Below, piece after piece: positions 1 to 32,300 of a DNA stretch of 64,000 nt. Made by a program: the position numbers and the translations under genes. The notes under the pieces are model-generated. The model ran no database searches, was not told where the DNA came from, and saw nothing but the letters and a program-made list of their open reading frames with translations. This DNA is from Amyelois transitella (taxonomy: Eukaryota; Arthropoda; Insecta; Lepidoptera; Pyralidae). The DNA is taken from assembly GCF_032362555.1 (NCBI RefSeq), contig NC_083507.1, positions 6,761,001-6,825,000 of the forward strand, read 5' to 3'. Each line of letters opens with the position of its first letter. Position 1 is the stretch's first letter.

Positions 1-454
1 TTAGTCTGGAAATACAGTTACAAAAGTAGCATTATGTTAATCTGGAAATTCTGTTCTGTATCTCTGCCAAATTTCATGTGTATCAGCCCAGTAGTTTTTG
101 TGGTTATTTCATTCCAAACATACAAAAATACAAATCAAGGTGAAAGGTCAGTTGAAGATCAGCAAGCACCATGCAGACTGCTGTGTGTTATACATATAGG
201 AAGCATAAAAAGGGCAAAAGTAATTGAAAATTCATTGTTGAAAAAAGGTAGACACTGGTAAATGCAGCGAGGGAGTAAAAAATCCAAGGACTTGTTCTGA
301 GTATTATTTTGACATTAGATGACATGATGACTTTCAACTTACCTACTCTGAAGAATCAATGATTACACAGAGGCTCTTTCTGATAATAATTTGCTAATAG
401 AAATCAAATATTTTTTATAGCAACAGACACTTATTTATATTTATTACATTTCAG

Positions 455-1060
455 GTATTGTTGCTGGCGGTGGACGTATCGATAAGCCCATATTAAAAGC
501 TGGTCGTGCCTACCATAAATATAAGGTGAAGCGTAACTGCTGGCCATATGTACGAGGTGTTACCATGAACCCAGTAGAGCATCCTCATGGTGGTGGTAAC
601 CATCAACACATCGGTGAGTATTGGTTTTAAAAAGCTCTAAGGGGTTTAGTATGTACAGATATAATAATGACTATATCCCTTGTGGGGTAGATGGATCAGT
701 TAAACAAAAGAATATGTCATTGCTCCTTAAAATAATTTTGTCACAAAGATATTTAGCACTTGTTTTAGGACCAATTCAGCGCCTTCTCTTTGGAAGTAGT
801 TGGCAACAGTGTTTATTTTTCTCCAACTGTAATTATATGCAAAACACTACATCCTAGGGAGTGTAGTCTATTCTGAAAATCTTGAGAAATAAAAATAGTA
901 TTCTGCGGTTACCAATAATTCACCTAACTTTTATTTTTATTCAGGTAAGGCTTCCACTGTAAAGAGAGGAACCTCAGCTGGTCGCAAGGTCGGTCTCATC
1001 GCTGCTCGCAGGACAGGAAGAATTCGCGGTGGCAAGACAGACACAAAGAAGGAGGCGTAA
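455..1060 (+). CDS. RpL8: 60S ribosomal protein L8, last two coding exons (partial)
   Basis: Exons 455-613 and 945-1060 join with the glycine codon split G|GT at both acceptors. The reading carries the conserved uL2 C-terminal region: the start [12 protein letters not shown], then the invariant stretch around [17 protein letters not shown], and the end [10 protein letters not shown] before TAA. Known role: RpL8 (uL2) sits in the large ribosomal subunit near the peptidyl transferase centre and helps join the subunits. The 5' exons lie left of the window; the intron before 455 fills all of 1-454. Donor gtgagt at 614 and acceptor ttcag before 945 are canonical. An AATAAA lies 17 nt past the stop. 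Identification is near certain; only the gene start is missing. Confidence 0.97.
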
Positions 1061-1076
1061 ATTTGAATTATTGCGT

Positions 1077-1082
1077 AATAAA
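1077..1082 (+). terminator. RpL8: RpL8 polyadenylation signal
   Basis: AATAAA starting 17 nt after the RpL8 stop codon. This short 3' UTR is usual for a ribosomal protein gene. Confidence 0.75.
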
Positions 1083-1662
1083 ACTTTTAAATCAAAAAAA
1101 ACGTGTTGTGAATTTAATACACCATAAATTTCCCTTCTTTTCATACAGCGATTTACACGGGGAATAAGGCCCATATCACATTGTAAAAAGCGTTTTCAAA
1201 CAGCAGTTTCGTAGTAAGTATTCGCTCATTGCTGCGGCACACGCGGCATATCCGGTACCGCCGTTTGATGGTTGCAAGAGAACCAGGGTACAGTTAAGTC
1301 ATGAACAAATGCATATCCAAATTTCTGGCGTAATTTTTCAAATGTCATCCTAGCAGAACAACACTAAAGTGAAAATCTCGGAAACTACTGGATGCCTTAT
1401 TTTTTCAATCTTTCGTCATATTTACTAACTAGCTCTTAACTGCGACTTCGCGTAAATTTCGAGTTCAAACTATAATTGGTGAAGGTTGTAATTAAATCGG
1501 TTTAGTACTTGGAGATAAGCGTGATCATACAGACAAAAAATGTAAAGAAAAATTCTATCCATTTCATTCAAAATACTAAATGTACACACAAATTAGTACC
1601 AAATGTACACCAAAACTTTTTACTAAAATAAGGATATTATCAAACTGATTTTCACTTATACA

Positions 1663-1912
1663 TACATATGGTCACGTCTATATCCTTTTGCGGGGAAGAC
1701 AGCCAACAGTCTTGAAAAGACTAAATGGCCACGTTCAGGTATTTAGCTTAATGAAAGAATTGAGATTCAAATAGTGACAAGTTGCTAACCCATCGCCTAA
1801 AAAAGAATCCCAAGTTTGTAAGCCTATCCCTTGGTCGCCTTTTACGACATCCATGGGAAAGAGATGAAGTGGTCCTATTCTTTTTTGTATTGGTGCCGAG
1901 AACTACACTGTA
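1663..1912 (+). mobile_element. Interspersed repeat, 'cttgcggggtagacagagcc' family
   Basis: Near full-length copy. It begins with the cataca run and 'gtcacgtctatatcc', passes through the 'cagtcttgaaaagact' segment, and ends with 'cgccttttacgacatccatg' and a run up to 'attggtgccg'. The same order of blocks recurs at least ten times in this window on both strands. I recognise the family as widespread in Lepidoptera; its class (a SINE or the tail of a LINE) cannot be settled from sequence alone. Confidence 0.75.
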
Positions 1913-1989
1913 CTGTATTGTATTTCACTTATATTTATATGTTATAGGTTGGATAATGATAACTGACTTTGAATTTTAAATTTCGTAAC

Positions 1990-2260
1990 ATATTTGCAGG
2001 CAAACTCATGCCTTGAGTTCATTGAAATGACGATAACTTTTTTTAGTGAACCGATTTTGATGAAACAAACTTTAAATGTTTTTCTGAGTTAAAACAAAGC
2101 AATTGGTGAAAGTTTTAAGTAAATCGGTTCTTTCGGAGATAAGCGTAATCATACATAAAGACAGAAAAAAAAATGTTTGCTTTCTATTATTCATCTAAGT
2201 GGCCCTCTATCCATGTCTGTCAAAAAAACTAAATGTACAGACAAAATATTTTTACTGTTT
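1990..2260 (+). mobile_element. Interspersed repeat, 'aatcggtt...gataagcg' family
   Basis: The region shares with 1425-1650 and 5457-5700 the pattern of 'attggtgaaggttgtaa', 'aatcggtt' and 'ggagataagcg', followed by 'acagacaaaaaatg'. These mark a lepidopteran interspersed repeat. The boundaries are approximate. Confidence 0.5.
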
Positions 2261-2798
2261 TATTATATGTATAGATTATCCAGTAACATCCAGTTTTGAT
2301 ATTCAGCACTTTTTTGCTTGCGTAATGCACACATAAAACAAAGTGGTAAAATGTTTAAACAAACTTGATGAAGATTTATGTACATAGAAGCTTACCTACG
2401 TGTACATAACACGGTAATGTTAAGATAATTTTTTTATTGCATAGGTACCCAAGGGGATCGTTGGATAGGTTTCTTAAAATCATTGTAAGAAATTTACGTT
2501 TTAGGGATACGTTTGCGATATTTTAACTTAGGGCACCATTTTACGATGTGAAAGTTCATGGTAATTGATGGTAGGTACTTGTACTAAACATGTGAAAAAA
2601 TGAGCCTACCTACTTGAATAGTAAAAATTGTTGAAAATCACGTTTTTTCTGTGATGGGGCAAACGAACAACTATGTAGGTGTTTGTGGCCCAGCACTGAA
2701 GTTTAAAAATTAAAGCAATAAGCTCAAATCTGACTCTTCAACATTGAAGACTATGTGCTATATGCCATTACGCACCATCCTCTAGTTTGATAAGGGAT

Positions 2799-2912
2799 AC
2801 ATACATATAATCACGTCTATATCCCTTGCGGGGTAGACAGAGCCAACAGTCTTGAAAATACAGATAGGCTACGTTCAGCTGTTTGATAGAATTGAGATTC
2901 AAATATTGATAA
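2799..2912 (+). mobile_element. Truncated copy of the 'cttgcggggtagacagagcc' repeat
   Basis: Starts with 'catacatataatcacgtc' and holds the 'ggggtagacagagccaacag' core and the 'attgagattcaaata' block, then loses similarity. It is a 5'-type fragment of the family seen at 1663-1912. Confidence 0.65.
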
Positions 2913-4185
2913 GGGATTCAATAAGATATCCAGTCAGTAGTGACTAGAGTAGGAAGCAGTGAACAAACATACTCTCATAAAATGACGTCTATCCCGGAGG
3001 TGTCGCTTCATAGGTACTAGTAATGAATGTGAATATATCTAGATTTATTCTGCTTTAGGTAACTCTGGATGCCTTTGAGTTCGATTTACAGCAAGGATAT
3101 AGTTTAGTGTTTTGTTTTAATTATTATTTTCCACCGAGCACTGCTCGAATCGTTCACTCGAGTAATAAGTAATTTCAGTGGCAGCTGGGAGCACCTACCT
3201 TTCGCGACGCCCTCTGGTGGCTTCAGAAGAAGTTTATTAATAGGTTTTAAAGTACTTATATATTAAAATTGAAAAAGTAATATGTTTTCGTTTAAATGTT
3301 TTTTTCGGCCGCCTCTGCACATATTGAAGGGCAATGTTTACGAAACTACAGTACCTACAACTTGGTCGACGGATCATAGTCGTTACAAAAATCATCAAAT
3401 CACTTGGCGAGTGTGAGTATCCCTCATGATCGAATATGTTATATGTGAGATAATGTTTGACGCGTGACGTGTCAAAATAAGATAACAATGTGGAACTGAT
3501 TTTGCAAAGATAGAGACTGGTTTTATGTGCCTACCTATCTAGGCACATAAAGTAATGCTGTATCATGGTGAAGAGTAAACAAGACGAGCTATGTAACAAG
3601 TATATTTATGGTTGATAAATCGTACTACAAGAACACTTTGCGTCGGTCGCTATCGCGGTTGTGATGTTCATGTCAATCAGTTTGCGGGTCGCACTCCCTC
3701 CCCAGTCCGCCGGCGGCGCCCGAATTATCTAGCCGCGTCGTATGTACGAATTGTTGTACTCCAGTCCATTAACAAAGTATTTGCTGTGATAATAGTGTAA
3801 TTATATATAAACTGAATAAGTATAAAATAAAATTTAAATCCAGTGATACTAACAAATTAGTGGAAAACAAAGTTTAATTAACTAAAGTGAATACAGAGCC
3901 GCAGGCGCCGCAGCTTTTCTTAAGATTCTGAGAAGATTTAAAAAATCTCAGTCGCAAAATTGTTATGCAATCTGTATTCCGGGCAAACTAATGCCATGGC
4001 CGTTCATCCTCGTTAGTCGTATAATTGAATGATTTATACTTAGATTAATTTGAAGTACTTAGCAAAATACCTAATTGTGAAACACAAATCGTAAATGCGT
4101 GGTCACTAGGCACTCCGACACGTTTTGCTTTATGGTAAAATCACCAACCTATTCGACTTAGGAGCACATCGAAGATTGGAAGATC

Positions 4186-23876
<19,691 letters not shown>

Positions 23877-25821
23877 GCCATATATTTATCAAACACAATT
23901 TATTTGTTTCAATTATGTATATCATGTGCGTCATGATGATTTTGTTGCGCTTAGTAAGTAGTAGTAAGGTTTCTATTTTGATCGAAATACAATACAAAAA
24001 TTCTTTATTAGACTGTTACTAACAAAGAGACAAGTGCTAGACCGCTTTTTATTTGAAATACAACAGTGATTTTTTGTGAATGTAGAAACTTTAAGAGTAG
24101 AGTAGTATTTTCAAGAAATTTATGATTGAAGTTTTCAAGATAATATCCTGTAATTGTTTTAATGAAGGACACTATGTCTATTTTGACGATATACAGGTAA
24201 CGATTGCATTATTTGCATTTATTACAAATTAAAATTTGTAATTTAATATACATATTAAGATAATGAATTTATAGCAATGTGTTCGTTTTTAAACATGTAC
24301 ATACTAAGTTCAATACTTTAATTAATAGAATTATCTATTTTCTTTAAATTTTAGAAAAAAGTCTATTAATATGGAATCAATGTGTGCCTATATTATATTA
24401 GATGTACTTAGACAAAGATATATGTCTGAAATTAAATAATGATAGCTAATGTCCATGCTGTGTCGTAGCTTTATTTTATTAATATTTCTGTATCCATTGT
24501 ATTGTATTGTGTACTTATCAGATGTTTGATGTATTACTTAATGAAAAACCACTTAAATGAACGGAGAATGGTATACAAGCACTCTTTACCACTGTAAATA
24601 ACTACTTAACGTGCTTTATTATTGGTGCATTTTATAAATATTTCTTGAAAAATTTTTTTTTTCTGATAAAATATATTTAAGCTAAGTATTATATAAACAA
24701 AGCCATTGTCACAAATTATACAATTTGGTAAAAAATATTGAATACCTGAAAGGACACCCTCTAGGGGAATATTAGCCAAGGTCAATATATTATTATACAT
24801 TTATTCCATTTTTTTAATTTTGAATAGGAAGTTATATAAATAGCTATTAAGATATTTGATAATACTTAATGTGTTTAACACAAATTAAATTAGAACAAAA
24901 AACTCAATTCAAACCAAAATTATTATTTATTTATTCATTTAATTAGGGCACAAAATAATTCTCAAAAAAATGTTCTTATTTTAAACCACAACGTGGAGTT
25001 TGAATGGGTTTTTACTGCTTTTAAGACTAAATTGTCTTAAGTTTAATACAATACTAAATGCACTTTACCATGAAAAAATTTAAAATGTATGAGTGTAAAC
25101 TGTTCCACATGCTGTTTACTTATATGTGTATTAATATTTATATGTAAATTTTTATATGACACAAGATATAAACTTTTTAAACTTTGATTGTGGATGGCCA
25201 AAGAATATAAAATATATTAATTCAATATATGATGACAGCCGGCTGATTAAGCTATTTACTCCATGTATATTTGATATGCATTCCACACCCAATTAAGATT
25301 GTATATCCAATAAAGTCACTGTGCCTTAACTGTTTAAATATTAAATTTATTGAGTTAAAAAGAAAACAATTACAGTTTGGCAAAGGAGTGAGTTTTACTT
25401 TTAATTGTAATCAAGAAAAAAAATGTATTTTTTAACATGTTTAATATTCACATTTTGGACTTTCTTTACAAAATATGCATGCATTGTATGTATTATATTA
25501 ATTGTTACCTAAGTTATGAGTATATAATTATGAATAAGTTCATCTGTTACCAGTTCAAGACTTTCTTGCCAAGCTGTATGGACAATCACTATTCAATACA
25601 GTATAAATATAATTAATGAATAATTTACTTTTATTCAAATCAAATAAATACTAACTAGGTACTTACTGGAAATTCAAAATGTACTTATAGGTAAAAAAAT
25701 ATACATGAATATTAGTATATGGTTACATATAATAAATAGGTATTTATCATAATACATGTCTATTTCCATTTACAAATAACTTACAAGGTTTTATCCTGTC
25801 CTCTGCCTTATTCCTATGCAC
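23877..25821. other. AT-rich tail between ABCC and GINS4 stop codons
   Basis: The two genes converge here. The sequence is very AT-rich with no coding signature. An AATAAA at 25309-25314 could end a long ABCC 3' UTR. On the minus strand an AATAAA at 25634-25629 lies about 190 nt past the GINS4 stop. No repeat I recognise is present. Confidence 0.6.
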
Positions 25822-26683
25822 TCAAATCAACTGCACTTTACCATTCTTGACTAAATCTGATATGGGTTTGTACTGAAGAATATGTTGTGATCCAGCTAAA
25901 ACAAATATAACTAATTAGTCTACATCTATATGAGACACATCTATAAGCCAAATCATTAAATAAGTATTTCACAAACTTAAACTCTGCCAGTGTTATAAAA
26001 GATTAGGGAATAACTTTGTGGCTTAAGGAAAACTTAGATCTGCAAATCCACGAAGTGAATGCAACTGGAGCAAATGCATAAAGTAGGAATAGTCTAAAGA
26101 TACCTTCTAAATCTATCTCTTCATCTTGATCTCCAAAAATATCCTCTAAGACAACTCCAGCAACAGATTCATTTGCCCGAAGAAACACATGTGTTTGTAA
26201 ATTAGGATGAACTGCCATCTTATTCATTTCAAAAGATTGCATATTATTTGGAACTTTATCTAGAATAACAGTCTTCAAATGATTCTCCATGTTTAGTAAA
26301 TATTCTTGGGCATAGTTAAATTCTGATGGGGTCAGATAATTTGTACCAGATTCAATTCGTTGTTTTTCTTCATTTAAAATAGGTATACAATATTTTTCAA
26401 TTTTACTTATCCTTGTTCTAAGATAATTACAAATGATAAACTTGATTCTGCTGAGTTCCATTTTATGAATAGACGCTCGAAGATCTGTTTTGGGCAATTT
26501 ATTTATATTACGCTCCATATGCTGAATCTGGCCAAGCATACACTCAACCATATCATTTCGATGCGGAAGTATTTCTGGCGCCAACCGTTCGTTTTGCCAT
26601 GCACTTTGAAGAGTTTTCAAAACCGTATCAGCTGTAATTTCTTCTTCTTCATCACTAAGTTCTATATCATCGTTTAGATCCAT
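25822..26683 (-). CDS. Sld5: GINS complex subunit Sld5 (GINS4), complete
   Basis: Two exons on the minus strand, 26683-26104 and 25895-25822, with a 208-bp intron (donor gtatct, acceptor tttag) and a split codon G|CT. The product is 217 residues; human GINS4 has 223. Recognisable family blocks are an acidic N-terminus, then LQSAWQNERLAPEILP, then IVEC-like DMVECMLGQIQHMERN, then MELSRIKFIICNYLRTR in the alpha-helical GINS A domain, and finally HILQYKPISDLVKNGKVQLI at the C-terminus. Known role: Sld5 forms the GINS tetramer with Psf1-3, part of the Cdc45-MCM-GINS helicase at replication forks. The ATG at 26683 begins MDLNDDIELSDEEEE. Confidence 0.95.
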
Positions 26684-27489
26684 AGAATCAACAAATTAAT
26701 AGGTAAATATAAAATTATAAACAACAGAAAAATAATATCATGTAGGTATTTGTGTTTTCAGAAAACAGTACTAAAACCAACGTGATAGAATTGTGAATTA
26801 TTAATTTTATTTTTATTTGACTTGTCATTTGACGGTCAAATTTTGACCGGGGACGTAGGTCATTGTCAAATTTTGTTTATTGTTAAATTTGACATTGACA
26901 TGACTTCAATTTGACAATGACATACGATGTTGCTATGTTTTAGGCCTAACTTACGGCCACGGATATGAGGTTTTTATGCCCTTCCAAAAACATCACGTCC
27001 TTCTGCTGCTTTTAGTTACTAGTCCTAGTCCTTACTTACTAGTTATTACACACGGCTTGACTGACAGAACTATATTAAGATTTTATTTTAAATATCTTAA
27101 AGAGGTTTACTACTATCGTTGTATTATTGGCGTTAATAAATAAATATTAAGTTGACACTTGATCTACATCTTCAAACAAACATGGGTATAGGTAGTGATA
27201 TACAGCGTATGGAACTGACCTGTCAGTATTTAGCAACGCCCAGCAGCTCCCCTCTTAGAAAAATGACCGACGAAATTATAATTCCCATAAGTACGGAACA
27301 TCATAAATATCACTTAGTTCTACACTTACGAGTTTCTAAGTTCACAACCTGCTATCAGACACTCTTAAGTCTTATTTAAAGCAGGAAAAAAGTACGTAAT
27401 TGAAAATAATATTTTTCGTCACAGACGGTCCAGTACATTTTGTGTGAAAATTAACAAACATTGAACATCCACACATTTGTACTTTAAAG

Positions 27490-27632
27490 TAGGACCACTT
27501 TATATATTTCCAATGGATGTCGTAAAAGGCGACTAAGGAAAATGCTAACAAACTTGGGATTCTTGTAGGCGATGGGTTGCTAGATACCTGTCACTATTTA
27601 ACTTTTAGTCGCCTTTTACGACATCCATGTTC
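27490..27632. repeat. Fold-back arrangement of the 'cgccttttacgacatccatg' block
   Basis: The minus-sense block 'ggatgtcgtaaaaggcgact' at about 27514 is mirrored by 'agtcgccttttacgacatcc' ending at 27627. The two arms of about 22 bp can pair around a spacer of some 70 bp that itself carries the 'cgatgggttgctag' block. Confidence 0.75.
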
Positions 27633-28167
27633 GTTGTAATATTTGTTGTATTTTTTTTTAACCAAAGTTGATAACAGTTAAAATACCTATTAATAGTATG
27701 TTTACTAAAAACAACATTCTCTACCCATTGCTTTTAGTAAATTATGTTAAATCCAGTAAGTATTATTTTCATTTGGCTGCTTTGCGAACATAGAGCTGTT
27801 AATCCCATTATATGATACACCCCCCTTATTCTTATAAGCAACCTCATAACGTCGTTAGTAACGTAAGGTAATATAAAGGTAGGTAATGTAAGCACAGGGA
27901 TGAACTGTATTACTATACATTTAAAAATATGACAGACTCCAAATTTGATATTTTGTATCTTTCATCACTAGCTCTAAAGGTTAAGTAAGATAATGAAGAA
28001 TAGATTTAAAAATACTTTATTACTTTGCCGATACCAGTAGGTAACTTTAGTTTTCCCAAGTTCTTATCATTATGTATATCTTGTGCTGATAATTAGATCA
28101 GCAAATACACCTCGAAATTAACATATCCGTTTTAAAAATATATTGAAATTATTTTTAGGGTCTAATT

Positions 28168-28320
28168 TTACATACATACATATAGTCACGTCTATATCCC
28201 TTGCGGGGTAGACAGAGCCAACAATCTTGAAAAGACTGATAAGCCACGTTTAGCTTTTAGGTTGCTAACCCATCGCCTTCAAGAGAAATCCCAAGTTTAT
28301 AAGCCTATTCCTTACTCATC
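28168..28320 (+). mobile_element. Copy of the 'cttgcggggtagacagagcc' repeat
   Basis: Begins 'acatacatacatatagtcac', contains 'ttgcggggtagacagagcca' and 'cccatcgccttcaagagaaa', and ends in 'tataagcctattccttac'. A partly complementary copy follows on the other strand 110 bp downstream. Confidence 0.75.
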
Positions 28321-28427
28321 TACTTAATTCACACGTTAAAACTAAAAATAAACCTACCTATGTAATCTACATAAATTTGCCAAAAAATGTTCTCAATTGG
28401 ATTGTATTTAGTTTTTTTTTAATTTTT

Positions 28428-28622
28428 AACGTATGAATTAGGCGAATAAGGGAGACGCTTATTAACTTGGGATTCTTCTTGAAGGTGATGGGTTAGCAAC
28501 CTATTTGAATCTCAATTCCATCATAAAACCATACATCTCTTAGCTCTTAGCCATACAGCCTTTTCTAGACTGTGGGTTCTGTCTTCCATGCAAGGGAAAA
28601 AGATGTGATGTGACTACCTATA
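28428..28622 (-). mobile_element. Inverted copy of the 'cttgcggggtagacagagcc' repeat
   Basis: Plus-strand text has 'acttgggattcttcttgaag', 'gatgggttagcaacc', 'gaatctcaattccatcat' and 'ctgtcttccatgcaagggaa', which is the complement of the family order. It is paired head to tail with 28168-28320. Confidence 0.7.
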
Positions 28623-29054
28623 GTAGGTATGTATGATTTTACAGGCTATAAGGTTTCCGGGAAATTATGAAAGTCGTCCTCCCAAGGGAGTCCGTCTTAT
28701 CATGATATGGGAGTGTGTAGGCATATTGGGTACGATCAACTTACGCGACCCTTATTGATGAAGAACTTAGAACATGGATGTACTTACATAGCACACACAT
28801 TCTTACATAGCCACAGTAAAAACACCCTGGGAGGAATCAAAACTGTAATTTAGAAAGGTACACACAAGAAGATACGGTGTTCATAACAAGGAACAGACCA
28901 CATTTTTGTTCAACAGGTTTATTAAAAAAATTACTCTTGTACAGAAAACGCCTTCCCTGTAAAAGTAGGTAGCTAAAGTAGGTACGTAATGTATTCACCT
29001 TCTTAGATACTTATATCTCATTATGAATATTGATTTTGTTCATGACGCCGTCGC

Positions 29055-29080
29055 TAATCCTCAGTTTCTCCATATATAAG
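29055..29080 (+). promoter_or_regulatory. Opsin core promoter: TAATCC site and TATA box
   Basis: TATATAAG at 29073-29080 is a good TATA box about 280 bp before the opsin ATG. TAATCC at 29055-29060 matches the K50 homeodomain (Otd-type) site known to control insect photoreceptor genes. The start of transcription is expected at about 29105. The roles of both sites are inferred from position and motif only. Confidence 0.55.
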
Positions 29081-29359
29081 ACACGGAAAACTTAAAGAAG
29101 ACGAGTAGCCTCCGCCTCGGCAGTCCACCGCAACGCGGGATTGGTTAACTAAAGACTGGAGTAGTTCGGCATACGATTTTCTTCAGTATTTTTGGTAATA
29201 ACCATCTCGGCGGCCCTACCCTATCCTGGACCTTATAAGTAAGAAAATACTTATTAGCTTAAAGTGTCAAAATGAGCTTTGAATTTAAGTGAAAAATTTA
29301 CAGTGAACTAATTATACTTCCTTGGATCACCAGGTTAATCTGGCAGAGATCGTGTGAAG

Positions 29360-32300
29360 ATGTCATTTGCAAGCTTAGATCCTGGACCCGGCGCGTCTGC
29401 GCTTCAGGCTTGGGGCGGACAGGTCGCTGCTTATGGTTCATCTAACCAGACAGTTGTTGACAAAGTGCCACCAGAACTACTGCATTTGGTTGACCCACAC
29501 TGGTAAGCTTAGTTGGTCTGAAATAATAATAAGTATTTACTCCATATTGACTTATCAATATCAATACATCATCAATCATTAATATAAAAATGTTAGCACA
29601 TTGAGTATAAGTAGAAATAGTACCTAACCGAGCATGAATTTAAAAAAAGTCTGTCTGTTTGTATATTTGTTTGTACACGCTAATCTCTGGAACTACTGAA
29701 TTGAATGAAACTTTTTTTGTTGTATAGCTCTTATACCTGGTCAACATATAGGATATTATTTATTTTGGGATTTAGAACAGCTGATGTAGAACCATAATAG
29801 CTCAGCTAAACTATAGGAAATATCGAAAAGATGTCTTTACAAAAGTTCTACAGCCCGATGAGGATTTTCGAAGATCGAAGAAAATCGAAGATCTGGAACA
29901 CCTGATGCGAAACCATTGTAGACTAGCTAAATCATCCGAATTATGGAATAGTCGTCTTAACGAAAGTTGTTTAACCTGATGAGCATTTCTTTTGGCGAAA
30001 AAAAAATTGGAAGATCTGGATCATGTGATGTGGTAACCAAAGGGACAAGTTACTCTGTAATATTTACAGAAATTATGTCTTAGCAAAAGTTGTATAATAT
30101 ATCGGTATTCATTAGAAACAAAAATACCAATCCTTTTTCTCTATGTAACATTAGTATACGGATTATGTGACAGTTTCGGGATATAATGGATTTTTGTTAA
30201 TCTAAATTATATCCTACGTTGAAATTTATTTTGGTGAATTTGACTAAATGTAATATCCTTAACCTCCGTATTTCCAATAACGAGCAAACAGCTAGGGATA
30301 CCGTTTTATTTATGCTTGATGTCATGTTATGCAGGTATCAGTTTCCTCCAATGAACCCATTATGGCACGGACTCTTGGGCTTTACTATTGGCGTCCTTGG
30401 TTTTGTCTCAATTACAGGCAACGGAATGGTCATCTATATCTTCACATCCACAAAGGTGAATTTATTTAAATATTCATTAATCTTGTTGTTTACTAACTTT
30501 GTCTCAATCCATGTAAGTAGTTTAACACTAATACATTTTTTCTTTATTTTAGAGTCTGAAGACACCCTCAAATTTGCTAGTAGTTAACTTGGCTTTTTCT
30601 GATTTCCTGATGATGTGCGCAATGTCTCCAGCTATGGTTATAAATTGTTACTACGAAACATGGGTGTTTGGTAAGTTTTTTGTAAAGATTTTCGCCAATT
30701 TGGTTTCCGCCAAAAAGATATTCTTTTAAATATTGATATATAATTTAAAAACGTAATATTTGTAGGTGCTCTAGCTTGTGAGCTATACGCTTGTGCTGGT
30801 TCATTATTTGGATGCGCTTCTATTTGGACAATGACCATGATCGCTTTCGACCGATACAATGTGATTGTGAAGGGTATTGCCGCCAAGCCTATGACCAACA
30901 ACGGTGCTCTTCTGCGCATTTTAGGAATCTGGCTCTTTTCTCTGGCATGGACTCTCGCTCCATTCTTCGGATGGAACAGGTAAGTAAATCCTCAATCATT
31001 AATCGAGGCACCATTATTTGAGCTTTACCGTATAACCATTTCACTTAGTTGGTTTCTGACTCGTTAGTCTGGCGCCTTATAGTTTCGTTAAAGGGTTTCA
31101 AAAGATATCCAGTTATGCCGCCAGAGTGGTTCCTTTGAGCTCTCAGTGTAATGCGGCTATTTTGATTAAATAATTACTTATTTAACATGTGTCTTATTGC
31201 AGATATGTTCCTGAGGGCAACATGACAGCCTGCGGTACTGATTATTTGAGCAAAGACTGGTTCAACCGCAGCTACATCCTTATCTACTCAGTATTTTGCT
31301 ACTTTATGCCCCTTCTGCTCATTATCTATTCTTATTTCTTCATTGTGCAGGCAAGTTTTTACTTATAATACGTTTTTTTTTTGTATAAACTTCTGTACAT
31401 ATTTAAGTCTTTAATAATCATCTGTTTATGATATTTAGGCTGTAGCTGCTCACGAGAAAGCCATGAGAGAACAGGCCAAAAAAATGAATGTTGCTTCACT
31501 GAGGTCTTCTGAAGCGGCGAATACAAGCGCAGAATGTAAATTAGCCAAGGTACACGACAAAATTGCAAATTAAAATATCTAACCATGTATAAATAAGTAT
31601 TTTTGAATAGACATGTGGAATATAGTCACTGGTCACAGGCTTAAAAAAATATTTTATTATGCTTTTATGTTTTTACAGCTATCTGTTCCTAAATGCCGTA
31701 TTTTTTGTTTACGTCAGGTGGCGTTAATGACCATTTCTTTATGGTTTATGGCCTGGACTCCATATTTGGTCATCAACTACACTGGCGTTTTCGAAAGCGC
31801 ACCGATCAGTCCATTGGCTACCATTTGGGGCTCGCTTTTCGCCAAGGCTAACGCTGTATACAATCCTATTGTATATGGCATCAGGTTAGTAAAGTTTGTG
31901 ACCGCTTGATTTTGTTAGGATCAAACAAACATCTAATCGTCACAGAACCCCCTATGAAAAAAAAAAGATCTAAGTTATAAGGGTCAGAATTTATATACCT
32001 ATATCCAATTCAATTAATCCGTCCAAATTTCTCATAAGTTTGGTAGTTATAAGTAAATACATTCATACATACATATAGTAACATCTACTTATATCCCTTG
32101 CAGGGTTGACAGAGCCAAAAGTCTTGAAAAGACTGATAGGCCACGTTCCGCTATTTGGCTTAATGATAGAATTGAGATTCAAATAGTGACAGGTTGCTAG
32201 CCTATCGCCTAAAAAAATAATCTTAAGTTTATAAGCCTATCCCTTAGTCGCCTTTTAAGACATCCATGGGAAAGAGATGAAGAGGTCCTTCTTTTTCCCA

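Larger units (their letters stand above)
1083..4185. other. Spacer between RpL8 and the ABCC gene, repeat-rich
   Basis: No convincing gene is seen. The left part is packed with copies of common lepidopteran interspersed repeats (about 1425-1650, 1663-1912, 1990-2260, 2799-2950). A GC-richer patch at about 3640-3740, in otherwise AT-rich DNA, lies 450-550 bp before the ABCC start codon and is the best candidate for the promoter or 5' UTR of that gene, but no TATA box or initiator stands out. Confidence 0.6.
26684..29359. other. Spacer between GINS4 and the opsin gene, with repeats and opsin promoter
   Basis: The first 250 bp is the GINS4 promoter region and has several copies of TTGACATTGAC/GTCAA-like words. 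Repeat copies lie at 27486-27640, 28168-28320 and 28428-28620. The last 350 bp holds the opsin promoter. An open stretch at 27152-27379 encodes 75 residues resembling nothing I know. Confidence 0.6.

Noticed and set aside
27152-27379. 75-residue open reading between GINS4 and the opsin gene
   Set aside because: No recognisable domain, no splice partners or polyadenylation signal seen, and length is within chance for this region.
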